Positions 1 through 12,755 are shown, numbered from the stretch's first letter. The stretch is 64,000 nucleotides of DNA from Knufia peltigerae (GCA_030247855.1 JAPDRN010000009.1:62001-126000); one strand, 5' to 3'. Program-made: numbers and translations. Notes: generated by a model not told the origin, from the sequence alone.

Positions 1-637
1 CAAGCGAAAACTCCGACTTATCAAGCGACACCCCTGGTATCAAAGCTCTCTTTCCGGCTCTCACGACTGCTCCGGTTCTTTCACCGAGAATCTCGCCAGC
101 CAACGACAGTCTTGCTTCGGCTGCTTTACCTTCTTTCCGGGTTCGGTGGCACCAAACCAAGCTCCTTTGTCTTTTTCCCTTGTACAACATTTGACGACCA
201 TCAAGAGGGCCACTGTGCTCTAGTCTGGAGTAACCGAGCACCTCGTCGGTGGCTCAACGCAATACGACAGACTTCGACACTCTTGGCTACTGTGTGACTT
301 TAGCTTCTGTCGTGATTGGAACTTATACTTCTGATCGCGCTAGTCAGGTTATACATCTTTGGGCGATTGGACAAGGCTGATTGGCCTCGCTGGCAGAACG
401 GCATGACTTTCGTCGCTAGAATTACTCTGCGTCATGAGCTGTGTTCAAGCATACAGTGGGTTGCTAAGGGATAAGCAGTAGTTATATATTCAAGCTCGTA
501 TCCCCTTACCCGACAGTCTGCCCTGCATCTGTGTCCTCCTTCACCACACGACACAATCCACTCGGAGGTCAAGCTCGTTTGTTGGTGGCTTCCGCCTTCA
601 CTAACGTCTTCGACAATTCTTGTTTCGATTAAGCAAC
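1..637. promoter_or_regulatory. Upstream region of the MFS permease
   Basis: No convincing gene lies here. The only forward reading frames are short and lack recognisable motifs. A TATATA element at about 483-488 sits some 150 bases before the permease ATG and is the best core-promoter candidate; the stretch after it is pyrimidine-rich, as is common in fungal 5' leaders. Confidence 0.4.
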
Positions 638-2614
638 ATGAGTTACAGCCACGATGAAGAAAACGGCGGCGGCCGCGCCGGCCGCCATATGAGCGTATCT
701 CACTATGCAGACAATCTGGGAGCACCCACATATGATACTACGCGACGAAGGTCATCCATCGTCCCAGCTGTGGTTGCCGGAGCCACACAGGGAGAGGCCG
801 TCTTCAACCAGAAGGATGATACTCTTCGCAAGATGTCTGTCGCTGTCCCAAATCTGGCTGAGCTCACCGCTGATGCGAAGAATGCTGTTGAGTTCGAGCA
901 CAAGATGGGCTTCCGCGAAGGCTGCAGACTCTATCCAAAAGCCATCATGTTCTCCTTCGCTCTTTCCCTTGCCGTCATCATGGAAGGCTACGATACCTTT
1001 CTCCTTGGCAACTTCTTCGGCAATCCTGCTTTCAACAAGAAATATGGCTCTTTCGCAGGCACCAAGGATGGAGCTCCGACCTATCAGCTGTCCGCTACCT
1101 GGCAATCCGCTCTCTCGAATGGTACAGCCGCTGCCCAGATCATTGGTCTCTTCCTGAACGGCATCATTTCTGAAAGAATTGGATACCGCTGGACCATGAT
1201 CGGCGCCCTGATTTTCATCGCTGGCTGCATTTTCATTACCTTTTTCGCCGTCGACATCCACATGTTGCTTGCTGGCTACATCCTCTCTGGCCTCCCCTGG
1301 GGTGTTTTGTAAGTTGAAGTCTTTCTCCATAATTCCATACTCGTTATTGACTCGAAAATAGCCAGACTCTTACCACCACATACGCGGCCGAAGTAACTCC
1401 AGTACCACTTCGACCCTATCTGACAACATACGTGAACCTTTGCTGGGTTATCGGTCAGCTCATCGCCGCTGGTATCCTGAAAGCATTTGTCAATAATACA
1501 ACTGAATGGGCTTACCGTATTCCATATGCCATTCAATGGATCTGGTAGGGCACTCACAGTAACACTGTTTGCGTCGTCACTAACATGCTAATCAGGCCAC
1601 TTCCTATCGCGGCTGCTGCATTCTTTGCCCCCGAGTCACCATGGTGGTTGGTCCGCCACGGGAAGCTTGACGAGGCTCGTAGAGCTTTGTTGAAGTTGAC
1701 CTCCAAGAACAATACTGGGTTTAATGTGGAAGATACTCTAGCCATGATGATTCACACCAACGAGCTTGAAATTCAACAGACATCTGGTACTACCTATCTT
1801 GATTGCTTCAAGGGCATCGACCTCCGCCGGACCGAGTTGACTTGTGTTACCTGGCTCATCCAGCAAACGTCTGGCTCTCCCATGATCGGTTGGGGCATAT
1901 ACTTCATGGAACAAGCTGGTCTTGATGCAACAGACGCTTATTCCCTCGGCGTTGGTCAAAGCGCGATGGGTTTCTGTGGCACAGTACTCTCCTGGTTCTT
2001 GATGCCACACTTTGGCCGACGAACTCTATACATCTGGGGTCAGATTGGCATGTTCATTATTCTCATGATCATTGGTGGCCTGGGTGTGCCGTCTCTATCC
2101 ACTTCGGTCGGTTGGGCATCTGGTGCCTTGATTCTCATTCTGACCTTTGTCTACGACTTCACCGTGGGCCCTGTCTGTTACTCACTCGTGGCCGAACTGC
2201 CGTCCACCCGACTTCGTATCAAGACCGTTGTCCTGTCGCGAAACGTCTACAATATCATGGGCATCATTGTGGGCACCCTTCAGCCCCGTATGATGAATCC
2301 GACCGAGTGGGCATGGCGCGGAAAGACTTGCTTCTTCTGGGGAGGTCTCAATGCGTTAGGATTGATCTGGACATATTTCCGTCTACCAGAACCAAAGGTA
2401 AGTTCTCAAGTCAACTATACTGTACTGCACGTGCTGACTGGTGCCTCTGTAGGGCCTCACATATGCCGAACTCGATGTTTTGTTTGAGAACAAAGTGTCT
2501 GCACGCAAGTTCAGAAAAGTCAAGGTCGACCCCTTCCGCTCCGACAACCTCGTCATTGTTCCCGACGACGAGAACGGTATCTCTTCCGAAGTATTCGAGA
2601 AGAAGGGTTTCTGA
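638..2614 (+). CDS. MFS sugar transporter, alpha-glucoside/maltose permease type
   Basis: A 12-helix major facilitator of the fungal sugar-porter family that should import an alpha-glucoside or similar sugar by proton symport at the plasma membrane. Exons are 638-1308, 1362-1544, 1596-2397 and 2453-2614 (605 aa). Introns carry GTAAGT-type donors, and the second has a CTAAT branch site just before its acceptor. The family signatures are the PESPWWLV motif after helix 6 with a loop of the GKLDEARRALLKL kind, and the C-terminal PEPKGLTYAELDVLFENKV segment that is typical of MAL-type permeases. The start is the ATG at 638 (MSYSHDEEN); an in-frame extension upstream has no ATG. It lies alone, 0.97 kb from the calpain gene. 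The exact substrate cannot be read from sequence. Confidence 0.9.
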
Positions 2615-3580
2615 ATGCATCATCCCTTTCAAAATGGCTTGTCCAGGTGATGTTGCACACAAATGTCTCGCTTTGTGTGGCTAAGAAACGTGAAACTGTT
2701 CTGTCGATGCAGAAAGACGATGCCTTCTTTTCGTGATCCTGAATTGGTGCTAGTGATATAACTGCAACCTTGAGAGAAATATATACCTATATCTATCTAC
2801 GTTGAATGAAGTCATTTATGCCCTTTTCATCAAATTGAACCCTTTGCCTACGCAATGGACCATTGTCTCTGACGATATCCATATAGGACGCAAACTAATC
2901 TGCGACGTTGATTCGCCTTGAATTAAAATACCGCTCTTAGCTGCCATTCGAGCCCTTACGTCGTGGCACGTACCGCATCTTCAAAATTTCCAGGAAACGA
3001 TTCATTTGACTAGTTTCTGGTATTGATCCATTTACAGCTGCACTTTGTGCAGTCTAGTATGATTTGTTTAAAGTGCTTGGAGCCTAGGCAGAGGTGACAG
3101 ATTCGACCAGGGCCTTTGCGAGTACAAAAGTTCCCAAGCCCAACACATCGACTCAGCCGCAAATCATTCCGCCCAGGACAACACACCAACCAACTTTTGA
3201 TTCGCTGACCGGTCACTAATCCTGGTATCACAAGGATTTTGGGAGTTCGAAACGGTCGACTTTGTTTCGCCAAAATTACACCGGCCAGAAATCCTGTGGC
3301 TCTGGTCTAGGCTGGCAACACACGACATGCACGAGCGATTCGTATGCGCCTCTTCAGCCTGAGATGGTTCAAGTCCTCCATTTCTCCTCGACGTTTGCGT
3401 CGGAATCATGCATTTGTGCCTGTAAAGACGAGTCCTTGAGCAGGTTACCGGTACCTTGCGCAAATACTCTTTGAATCATGTTAACTTGACAACGTTACTC
3501 CACGTTCAGTACGACATCGAAACTCCAATCAAGCTATCAGACTCAATCTAGCCATTCGACCTTTCCATATCGTGAGCCAG
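2615..3580. other. Intergenic: permease 3' region and calpain promoter
   Basis: Short reading frames on both strands lack codon continuity or known motifs. An AT-rich patch near 2775-2800 is probably the 3' end and polyadenylation region of the permease. The last 150 bases before 3581 are the likely calpain leader. Confidence 0.4.
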
Positions 3581-6500
3581 ATGAGTCTCATGGGTGACCG
3601 GAGAGACCTAGTTGGAGGTCGTTACTATGGGCCGCCACCTCCTGAGGTTGCTCTGGCACCACCAGCCAAACCCCGCCGGAAGATACGACGACAATCGCCT
3701 CAAGAAACCGTGCGCCAGTTCTGGGACAAACTCAACACCAAATACCCCGGAAAGGTGTTCACAGTCCTTCCTGACAACCCGTACGCTCGCGAAAAAGCTG
3801 CCAGGCGGACCCTCGGTGTTGTGTCGGGCCAACGGGCTGCAAAGTCATACGAGGAGGCGCGTAGGGAGTGCGAGCATGACGTCGACCGGATCATTCGAGA
3901 ATGTAGACGGCTGAACCAAAAGTATCGTGACCCGCATTTCGACATCGAATGGGACTTGAAGTCTGGGCAGCGGAATTGTCTCGATGGTTTGAGCAATCCT
4001 GGAGACTCGATGAAACCAAAGGGCGTCAAAAGAGTCACTGTACATATCAGCCTCGCTCCCTGAACTAGATATGAGTATTACTGACGTGGGCGATACTTAG
4101 GACATCTTCGACAATCCACAGTTCTACATCAATGGTCCAACAGCAGGTGACGTGCGCCAGGGCCGAGATGGAGATTGTTACCTCATGGCGGCACTCTGCG
4201 GCCTGGGTAACATGGACGGTCTGATTGACAAAGTCTGTGTGAAGCATGATATGCAGGTTGGCGTGTATGGATTCGTTTTCTTCCGAGGTAAGGCTGACCT
4301 ACTTATACTGAGGGTTTCAGTCCTCGTACGTAGTTTACTAGGATAGCTGACCCTTTTGTTTTGCAGACGGCGAGTGGCAACACACCATTGTCGATGATAA
4401 ACTATACCTCCGCGCACCAGACTACGACGAAGCTCACGAGGAACGGGATGTTTGGGACGATATCAATCGAGTCGACTCTGCGGAGGAGTACCGGAAAGCC
4501 CACCAGACGGGCTCGCGAGCATTGTACTTCGCCCAATGCAGTGACGAGAACGAGACGTGGCTTCCTCTGCTTGAAAAGGCATACGCCAAGGCACACGGTG
4601 ACTTCGCAAGCATTGACGGCGGGTTCACTGGAGAGGCCATTGAGGACCTAACGGGGGGTGTGACGACGGAGGTCTACAGTACAGACATCCTTGACCGTGA
4701 GGCTTTCTGGCGAGACGAGCTCATGCAAGTCGGTAAACAGTTCCTGTTTGGCTGCGCTACAGGCTTTTACTCGAACTGGCTGGACACCAGTGTGGTGTCA
4801 CGCGAACGCGAGGGGATATCAGAAGGACATGCATACTCTATTATGGATGCACGGGAAGTGAAAGGAGAACGCCTGCTCAAGCTGCGCAACCCGTGGGGCA
4901 AGAAAGAATGGACGGGTAAATGGAGTGATGGGTCTTCCGAATGGGACGCAGCATGGATGGCGCTCCTTGACCACAAATTTGGTAACGACGGAGTGTTTTG
5001 GATCAGCTATGATGACCTGCTCAAGAAATATCAGCACTTCGACCGGACACGAATATTCGGCTCTGAGTGGAATGTCACGCAGTGTTGGGCGAGTGTCAAT
5101 GTCAGTTGGAGCTCCGAGTATCACAGCACCAAGTTTAGTCTGACCCTCGAGGAGAAAGCGCCAGTTGTGATTGTCCTCGGACAACTTGACGACACATATT
5201 TCGGCGGCCTCGAAGGCGGGTACGGGTTCGACCTGCAATTTCGATTAGAAGCAGATGACAAGGAAGACGAAAATGACTACATCGTGAGAAGCAACGGCAA
5301 CTATGCCATGGCGAGGTCTGTCAGCACCGACATCGAGTTGGAGAAGGGGACGTATTCGGTCCTCATGCGAATCACTGCAACAAGAAACACAGACAAAGAC
5401 CATCTGGAGGATGTCTTGCCTGTCTATGCAGCAACGAGGAGGGAAAAATTGATCCAGATGGGTCTGTCGTATGATTTGGCTCATGCCAAGGGTGTTCATG
5501 TTGAAACGGAGTTGGAAAAGGCGGAAAGAAAGAGGAGGGAGAAGGCACGGAGAGTAACGGACAGAGAGAAACTGAAGCAGAGGATGAAGAAACTGGCAGA
5601 GAAAGACTGGAGAAGGCAGAAGGAGCGGCACAGGAGAGACAAGGAACTAGTAGAAAGAGACAGGCGAAGGAAAGCGAGAAGGCAAAATGCCAACGGTACC
5701 ATGGAAGAGTCGGAAAGACCTACGAGCCGAAACATCGCGGATGCCCAGAGTGCTGATCAGTCCATCATCATCGACGAACAGAAGTCTGAACGTCCACAGA
5801 AAGATATCAGTGCGGCAGATGCACGGGGCGAATCTCAACACGTTGAGGTTATTGGCATTGGCGAAGGCACCAATATCGTAAGGAAAGCTGACAAAACAGA
5901 TGAGGTCCTCGAACCAGTCAGTGGGCTGGAGACGATCCAGGAAAAGCAGGATCTCACGAACTCATCGGTCAAGTCCATTGTTGAGCCACTGGCAGATGTT
6001 CTCAAACGTGCAGACGAGGAAGACCAAGCCAATAAGCAAGGATCTGCGCCCGCTGAATCGGATAGAGCGAAACCCCCTGAGCTTGAGAACAGTGGCGAGA
6101 GATCAGTCTGCGCTTCGACCCAGACAGATCGAGAGCAGACTGCTGCCGAAACTCCAAAGCCAACAACGACCACGATACCAATTGCATCGGCAGCGCCCGA
6201 ACGCTTGAGCCGCGGTACACGATCCATGGCAAATAGACCACGAACTCACAGTGCGCACCAGATGCCAAATTCATATCCGCGCCGCAGTGATACAATTGAC
6301 ACAACTGCTGCCATGATCGGTACTGGTAGTGGCGTCGGTGAAGAAAGCCCTCACAATAGCACCAGGGAAACATACATCGTCATCCGGGATTTCAACCGCG
6401 ATAACATCGACGAACTCTCCGATGCAGACTCATTCCCTCCATTCGATTGGAACACAGATATTGACATGTCTCCCGACTCATCCTCGTCGTCCGACGAGTC

Positions 6501-6999
6501 TTCTTCATCATCTCATCAACGGGGCCGTTACAGAAGCGTGCGTCGTCGCCGTCGCCCATCGCGCCCTGGTCCCATGCCAGGATCTCCACCGCCAGTCATC
6601 GACGTGGTTGAAAAGTCCGACGACGGTGGCGAAGGTCCCGAGGAACAATGGAATGCTGTCTGCGTAGTCGGCTTGCGCGTGTACTCGACACTCGGTGGGG
6701 ACGGGGTCAGATTAAAAGTTGTGAACCCACGAGAAAAGGAATACGAGACTGAGGCAAATATAAAGAACGGTATCAACGCCAATGACTGTGGAGTGGGTGG
6801 GGACGGTACTGCCGACGACACCACGACAGCTGAAGTGAAATTAGACCCGGACGATATCTCGAAAGGTGCTGTTGTGGTGGATCCAGAGAGCAGACCTTTA
6901 GAATCCGACAGGCAACACCAGGCCAGTGCAGAAATTGACAAACGCGACGAGATGAAGTTGGGACTCATGGAGAGACACAAAAGACGAGGAAGATGCTAA
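3581..6999 (+). CDS. Calpain-like cysteine protease (family C2)
   Basis: A large intracellular papain-fold protease. Exons are 3581-4039, 4101-4287 and 4367-6999 (1092 aa). The catalytic triad is visible: Cys179 in GRDGDCYLMAAL, His370 in GHAYSIMDA and Asn390 in LRNPWGKKEW. A calpain domain III/C2-like beta region follows (about residues 430-540). After it comes a long Lys/Arg/Glu-rich segment with heptad character (about 570-640) and then a low-complexity, Ser-rich and acidic tail to the end, probably disordered. No EF-hand (penta-EF) domain is seen, so this is an atypical calpain rather than the animal type. It is also not the PalB/Rim13 form, judging by the missing MIT-like N terminus and the different tail. 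Substrate and calcium dependence are unknown. The ATG at 3581 is the first in frame; a slightly longer frame has only a GTG. Confidence 0.88.
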
Positions 7000-8429
7000 T
7001 AAGCTTTCGACGTTTTGTTGACTTCGCCACGCTTTCAGCTTGCAAGGATACCTGTCATTAAGCGAGTCGTTTCCGACTCGTCGAAACGACGGTTTTTCTT
7101 GACTTTGCTTTTTTTTTTTTAAAAAAAAACGTCTTTAAGTGGATTCGGATAAGTTCCATGTCTGTAGTCATCCGATCTGATTACACCACGTTCTTATTCA
7201 CATGTAAGAGAATCTCATGTCTCATGGAAATATTCAGCCAACAAGAAAAACAGCCTGAAACAACACCGGAGTGTATCCTGTCACGGTGCAGTAAGTGGTG
7301 CATACAGTTTCCGACTACTGCGCACTCCATCCTGGGCGTTATTTACGTCAATTGGTGATTCTTTTGAGGCCTACGATTTCTCATCACCACCACCACCACC
7401 ATCAGCAAGCGCAACTTGAAGTTGAAAGAATACGAGAGGTTTGACAAAAGATCTGACATGTGCGGCGTCCCCCAGGGTCCGTGCATATCGAGAGCCCAAA
7501 CCTCATCATATTGAAGCACGAACCATGTGAGACCTACTCGTTACTGAAGTGTGCAAGGGCCAGCATCTAATAGCCGCGGGTGATCATCATTGGGGGTCTC
7601 GCACTATCGTTTGTTCGAAACAATACAACCTACGTATATGTTTTTTTGGGTTGATGGGTGTACGAAAGCGGCGTAAGATTTTGTATGATCCTTGATCATT
7701 GCAAAGTGTATCTCACATGAAAGTGTGGAGGCGTTTGTACTTCCGTCGCGCGCCGGGAGAAAAAAATTCTCCTTGAAGTCTCGAAGTAGGAACGCAGAAT
7801 GGGAGCGCACACTATTGTGAGCGATATATCCTCATTCGGTCCAGCTGGACAAGGGCAGGTCAATACATGCGAACCATTGAGGGAACGGCGTTTGAACGAC
7901 TGACTACCAAGGAAAGTCAGTGGTCTACCGGTGAATCGATGGGTCGAACCACCTTCGTCTTGTTTTCCCAAAAGCTGGAGTCCCACCAAGGGGGGCACGG
8001 GCACGGTCCTTTCGAAAAGAGTATGTCCTTACGTCCACGTCCAGGAACACCTATCAGCGGATTAGTACTCGCACTCTATCAGCTTTCGACGCATCGGTAC
8101 GCCTTAGCGAATTCGACGAGACCCCTCCCCTCCTTGGGAACGGCCCATGGCCGTATTCAGGCGATGCTGGTGGTGGTCAGTGGTTCGTGATTCGTGATGG
8201 CGCCGACCTGAGGTCTCGAGTATAAAGTTATTTACGTGTGCAGGCCCTCCCCCCAGAAGCAGAGAGAGAGAAGAGTCTCTTGTGTTTCTTTTCCTCACGC
8301 CAACACCTTCCTCCGTTCTACCACAAGTCGTTGCATACCACCCCGTGCAGTGTTTCGACATCGACACTGTTCAGTGTATATACAAGACCTCCTTCGCCGG
8401 TCATCCACAACGTCGTCCACATCATCACC
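7000..8429. promoter_or_regulatory. Long aquaporin upstream region with TATA box
   Basis: No gene is supported. A run of 12 T followed by 9 A lies at 7109-7129 and fits the calpain 3' end. A CAC/CAT repeat lies near 7385-7402. A clear TATAAAG box is at 8221-8227, about 205 bases before the aquaporin ATG, followed by a GA-rich and then CT-rich leader. This fits a TATA-driven, regulated gene. Confidence 0.5.
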
Positions 8430-9711
8430 ATGGCTCTCAAGAAGTTCCGTCTCGGTCACACCGGAGCGACCATGGGTTTCTTGCCCGACGTGCATCGAAA
8501 CCACATGACTGCGTTCATTGCCGAACTCGCAGGGACATTCTTGTTCCTCTTCTTTTCCTTTGCCATTGCTCAAGTGGCCCATACTCCTCCTCCGACCGGA
8601 GGACAGGACACTCCCCCGGATCTCCTGACCATCTTCTTCATTGCTCTTGGGTTCGGTTGCTCTGTGGCCATCAATGTGTGGTTGTTCTATCGTGTTAGCG
8701 GAGGAATGTTCAATCCTGCAGTATGTATTTCCTCTTGTTTCTTTCCGACAAAGAAAAACCCAGAACACAAAGTAAATAGAAAGAGGGAGAGAGAGGAAGA
8801 CCAAGCACTTGGATCCGTCGAGTCCTGGGCAGCAGCTAACTTGTTTGTCCTATATTCTACAGGTCACTCTCACCTTGGTCCTCGTCGGAGCGGTCCCCAA
8901 AATGAGGGCTGCGGTTGTGTTTGTTGCTCAGATGCTGGGAGGCATCTCGGCCGCGGCAGCGGTGTCAGCCACGCTCCCTGGACCCATGGCGGTCAACGTC
9001 CGACTGGGAGGCGATTGTTCCATCACCCGAGGATTGTTCATTGAGATGTTTACCACCATGCAACTCGTGTTTGCCGTCATCATGTTGGCGGCGGTGAAGA
9101 GCAAGGCCACGTTTCTTGCACCTCTCGGTATCGGTATTGCCCTTTTCATCGGCCACATGCTCAGTAAGTCCACCACCTGGCAAGGAACTCACCCCTATTC
9201 CCACCCACCAAATCGACCGTCGGTGAGGTGGCGAAGGATTCGAGTGGGCAACGCAAAGAGCTAACATCGTCGCCAAACAGGCATCTATTACACCGGCGCG
9301 GGGATCAACCCTGCTCGAGCTTTCGGTCCCGACGTCGTCACCCACAGTTTCCCGGGGTACCATTGGATTTATTGGGTCGGACCGCTGTTGGGGTCCATGG
9401 TCGCGGCGGCCTTCTTCTACCTGCTGGAAGCCTTTGACTGGACCACCGCCAACCCGGGTCAAGACTTTGACGACCTCGAGGTCCAGATGATGACCCCGGC
9501 CAAGAGGACCTCCAGGCCCAACGTGGCCCACGCCCTCCCTTCCGACCTCGACCGCACCGCCACCGGGGTTTCCAACACCTTGGCCAGCATGTCCTCGGAC
9601 AAGCATGCCTTGGCGGCCGCGAACGGTGGCGGTGTCGCCGTCAGTCACGATTCTCACCCGTCTCCGACGTCTACTTCTCCTCCCGCCACAAACGGCGTCA
9701 AGGAGGCATGA
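8430..9711 (+). CDS. Aquaporin / MIP-family channel
   Basis: A membrane channel for water or small solutes. Exons are 8430-8720, 8863-9163 and 9281-9711 (340 aa). Both half-helix signatures are present: NPA directly across the first exon junction (SGGMFNPA, then VTLTLVL) and NPAR in GINPARAFGPD. Six membrane segments can be traced. The loop before helix 6 has Arg right after the second NPA, as in functional aquaporins. There is no long insertion of the kind seen in yeast Fps1-type glycerol channels, so a water-type aquaporin is more likely; this is inference. The C-terminal ~95 residues are hydrophilic and Ser/Thr/Pro-rich, a likely phosphoregulated cytosolic tail. Third positions are strongly GC-rich. 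Confidence 0.9.
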
Positions 9712-11370
9712 CGGGGCGGGCGCGGGCGCATGCGTACACGGTGATACCAAGGTCGTTCGACGATATCGACTGCAAGAGTCGGGACTTGATACCAAAAAAA
9801 AGGGAGTTACAGGCGGACCACGAATCAGGAGTGCTCTAGGTTGTTGGAACTTGATACGGAACTACTAATCGTCGACCTTGTGTGACCACCTCTGTCCTTT
9901 TCACGTTTTCTTGTGGGCGGTGAGGGCATAACTTTGATCATTTGATTCGATGGTTTTGAGGGGGTGGGGTTCTACAATATAATATAGAGGAATCAGGCTT
10001 TGGAAAGAATATACATCTGTTGAGTTGAACCCATAATAGTATCATTTTCTTCTTCTTTCTCTCGTTCACAGCCGAAAAGGGAGAACCAAAAAACCAACTC
10101 TGACTTTCCCCCCCCTGACTCCCGAGAGTGGTGAGTTGTAGAATCACCCTCCCTTCACGCCAGAATGGTACATACATGTTCGTCTGTTTGGACAAGCACA
10201 GACGCTTTTGTTTTTGCGATGTTGATTTGTAGTACACAGAGGATCTACCGTATGAAGGTTTCTAGGGCGACAAGAGATGGAGAGAGAGGAACAGGTTTTA
10301 TAGATTCGGTTTATTTTAGAGACATCCCAGAGGTCTAGATTGCTGTGGTGATTTGTGTATGCACCCTCGTGGCCCAACAGACAAGTCGGGGGTTTACATG
10401 TATTATATCGCGTGCACTCGAGGTACAGAAAACCTCGTGGGGTAAAAGTATCTGTATCATCAACAGTGCCGATCATGTTGTTCGAAAAAAAGAAGCCCGC
10501 CTCCCGATCAGGCAACGGGCAAAGATACCCAAGTACCTATTTGGGATCCGCAGGCAGACCTTTGAACAAGAGGAAAGTCATCATGCAGGCAATACGATTC
10601 ATAAACAACAATGTAAAGTAGAGTGACGCGAGACTGGAAACATTGACTCGTTAGCGTCGAGCCACGTAATTTTGACATCGAGGGTCTTTGCTTGCATCCT
10701 CATATGGATCCCTTCATGCCCGAGCCCCCCCCCAAAACCGAGCAACATCAACAGCCTTTGCCCTGGTCCAACGAAAGGAGAATCCTTTGTTCCTCAGCCA
10801 GACAAAAGAAATTCCCACGCCTTTATCTTTGCCAAGACGTAGACTCGTTGATGAAGCATGATATCACGAGCACTCTTTCTTGCTTCATTGGAATTGCCCA
10901 TCCGTAGAAGTAGTTGAAATTGTGCTCGCCAAAAAAGACCCGAATCAGTGAGTTATCATCCGAGTTGGATTGTCTCCGAACGAGCGGCCACACAAAGTCT
11001 GCGAGATTGGACATATCGGGTGCCGTCAATGCATCAAGGTCTCCACATACAGGATTGCCCAAGTTAGGGAGTCTAGAATGGTTCTTATGACCGACTACTT
11101 TCCTCGCGCATAGAGACCAAAACCGGTGAACTCGGATTCGTGAAAGGTGGCCTTGACTTTGAGTCTCGATGTTGGAAATCAGAGGCTTGTTCGACAGTGT
11201 AAGATTTGTGCCATCCCGACGGTCGATGAGTGAAATATATCCGATAATCCAGAGTGATGCGATCCTCAGCATGTCCTCGGGAGGCAAGAATTGTAGTTTC
11301 GCTGCCGACCTGCAAGAACAGGAGTTGAACTAGATTCACGACGAACAAGTGTTCAACACTCGGGTTGACA
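9712..11370. other. Intergenic gap between convergent aquaporin and RRM genes
   Basis: Probably holds the 3' ends of both flanking genes. Homopolymers (C-run near 10110, A-runs near 10486) and short frames are present. Only one frame, 10823-11287 on the minus strand, looks possibly coding and is listed separately. Confidence 0.4.
10823..11287 (-). CDS. Doubtful hypothetical ORF
   Basis: An open frame of 154 codons beginning MPPEDMLRIASLW and ending just before TAA. The open frame continues upstream of this ATG through a possible acceptor (TTCTTGCAG near 11305), so it could be the last exon of a small gene squeezed in behind the RRM gene on the same strand. Residue composition is protein-like (mixed hydrophobic and charged, few runs). 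I recognise no domain, see no convincing first exon, and the spacing to the RRM stop (11371) leaves almost no promoter. It may be chance or a gene relic. Confidence 0.22.
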   Translation of the reverse strand: MPPEDMLRIASLWIIGYISLIDRRDGTNLTLSNKPLISNIETQSQGHLSRIRVHRFWSLCARKVVGHKNHSRLPNLGNPVCGDLDALTAPDMSNLADFVWPLVRRQSNSDDNSLIRVFFGEHNFNYFYGWAIPMKQERVLVISCFINESTSWQR

Positions 11371-12279
11371 TCAGCCCAAAACCTTTAATCCTCCCTTCGT
11401 CTTCGGCTGCTTCTTGTTCACACCACCATGTTGAACCTTGCCATGCCCGCCAGCTCCTCCCTTGCCCTTGTTCTGTTTTTGTGTAGGACGCACATCTGTG
11501 ACCGCCTTCTTGACCACGATTGGATGACTTCCCACGTACTTGCCGTTCATGTCTCTGGCAGCACGAAAGTAATCATCTCCGTCTGAAAAACTTACAAAGC
11601 CGTAACCTTTGGACTTTGTAGTGCGTTTTTCGCGAATGACTCTTGCTTTCTGAACGGAAGGATATTGAGAGAAAGCCTTGAGTAGTGACTCGTCAGTTAC
11701 CTCGCCTGCAAGATTGCCCACGAAGATACGAAAGTGTGCTGGGTCCCACTCGAGCAAAGTTTGATCCGTCCATGAAGAGCCTCCTCCTGAGCGTTGGACA
11801 GTCTTCGGAGTATCCTCTTTTTTGGCGGTGTCTGGCTTGGTGGGCAGGCTTTGTGTAGTGGCCGGTTTTGGTAGTGAAGTAGACGGGGTAGTGCCATCTT
11901 TGTTCACATAAGCGCTCTGCCACTGTTGAATTTGTGCCTCATAATCGGGGTCGTAGCCCGGCGGGAAGCCGCTCGCCGCCGAAGAGGCATCTGCAGGAGG
12001 AACGAAGGGGTTGCGGATCTGAGGGGCGCCAGAGTACGAATTGTCATACGGTGACTGCTGCGGATATTGGGGGGCTGAGTACGGAGCTGGGCTGCTTGTG
12101 CGCAAGCTGCTCGTTGCCACGGATCGCGGGGCGAATGCTGTGAAAGCAGGTTTGGAGGAGGTGGTCGTCGCCGGCTTGAAGGCTGGGGCAGGATTGAACG
12201 TTGACTGCGGTGGTCGGGGAGGTAATGAGGCAGGAGGAGAAGGTTGGTAACCTGAGCCTGGAGGCGGAGGATATGACAT
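11371..12279 (-). CDS. RRM RNA-binding protein, RBM42-like
   Basis: A single-exon gene for 302 aa. The N-terminal half is low-complexity and rich in Pro, Ser, Ala and Gln (starts MSYPPPPGSGYQ). One RNA-recognition motif follows at about residues 180-260. Its RNP2 is FRIFVGNL and its RNP1 is KSKGYGFVSF; both are intact, with aromatic residues in the RNA-contact positions. The lead-in WTDQTLLEWDPAHFRIFVGNL and the ending KAVTDVRP are typical of the RBM42 group linked to splicing/mRNP function. The tail is Lys/Gly-rich and probably binds RNA nonspecifically or acts in nuclear targeting. Nuclear or mRNP location is inferred from the family. Confidence 0.85.
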   Translation of the reverse strand: MSYPPPPGSGYQPSPPASLPPRPPQSTFNPAPAFKPATTTSSKPAFTAFAPRSVATSSLRTSSPAPYSAPQYPQQSPYDNSYSGAPQIRNPFVPPADASSAASGFPPGYDPDYEAQIQQWQSAYVNKDGTTPSTSLPKPATTQSLPTKPDTAKKEDTPKTVQRSGGGSSWTDQTLLEWDPAHFRIFVGNLAGEVTDESLLKAFSQYPSVQKARVIREKRTTKSKGYGFVSFSDGDDYFRAARDMNGKYVGSHPIVVKKAVTDVRPTQKQNKGKGGAGGHGKVQHGGVNKKQPKTKGGLKVLG

Positions 12280-12724
12280 GATGAATGTTTGGTCTGGCAG
12301 AGGTTACTGGTGCCTTGACGTACCGAGTGCCTCGGAGAGGATGATACCCTCCAAAGGAAAACAGTGCCTTGTTCTAATTTCCTTGAAGAGTTCGGACTAA
12401 TCAGAGCGTTGGACTGGGGTGGCAGCGATAGTAGTAGTAGGGCAGTTGGGGTGTTCTTCAGCTACGACAAGACGTACTCCGTGGAATCTCGAAGACAATG
12501 ACGACCGCAGCCTCAGGTCTATGTACAAATGTCGATAGACAAAAACAAATCTAAGCCGGGCCATGAAAGGAAACTATACCGAGAACAACTAGTCCGTTAT
12601 CAAATTAGCCTGTTACTAGAAGCTGTGTCTTGGCAGGAGAAATTTTTCTTAAGCCGACGCGATCATTAATGGCCGAGTACTGTAGAACTGAGCATGATGA
12701 TACTCAAATTGATGCGATAAACCG

Positions 12725-12755
12725 CATGAGATGAACAATATCACCTCATCTCATG
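12725..12755. repeat. Inverted repeat, 10-bp arms
   Basis: CATGAGATGA (12725-12734) and TCATCTCATG (12746-12755) are perfect reverse complements with an 11-base AT-rich loop. It lies about 450 bases upstream of the RRM gene start and 680 upstream of 6PGD. It could be a protein site or a chance hairpin. Confidence 0.5.

Noticed and set aside
1201..1207. Partial CGGCGCC in the first permease exon, and similar partial hits near 8199, 18381 and 31371
   Set aside because: They lack the second triplet or lie in coding or unrelated sequence, so they are not counted with the cluster sites.
8965..9795. Open frame of 276 codons on the minus strand
   Set aside because: Antisense to the aquaporin exons and runs across its introns; no motif.
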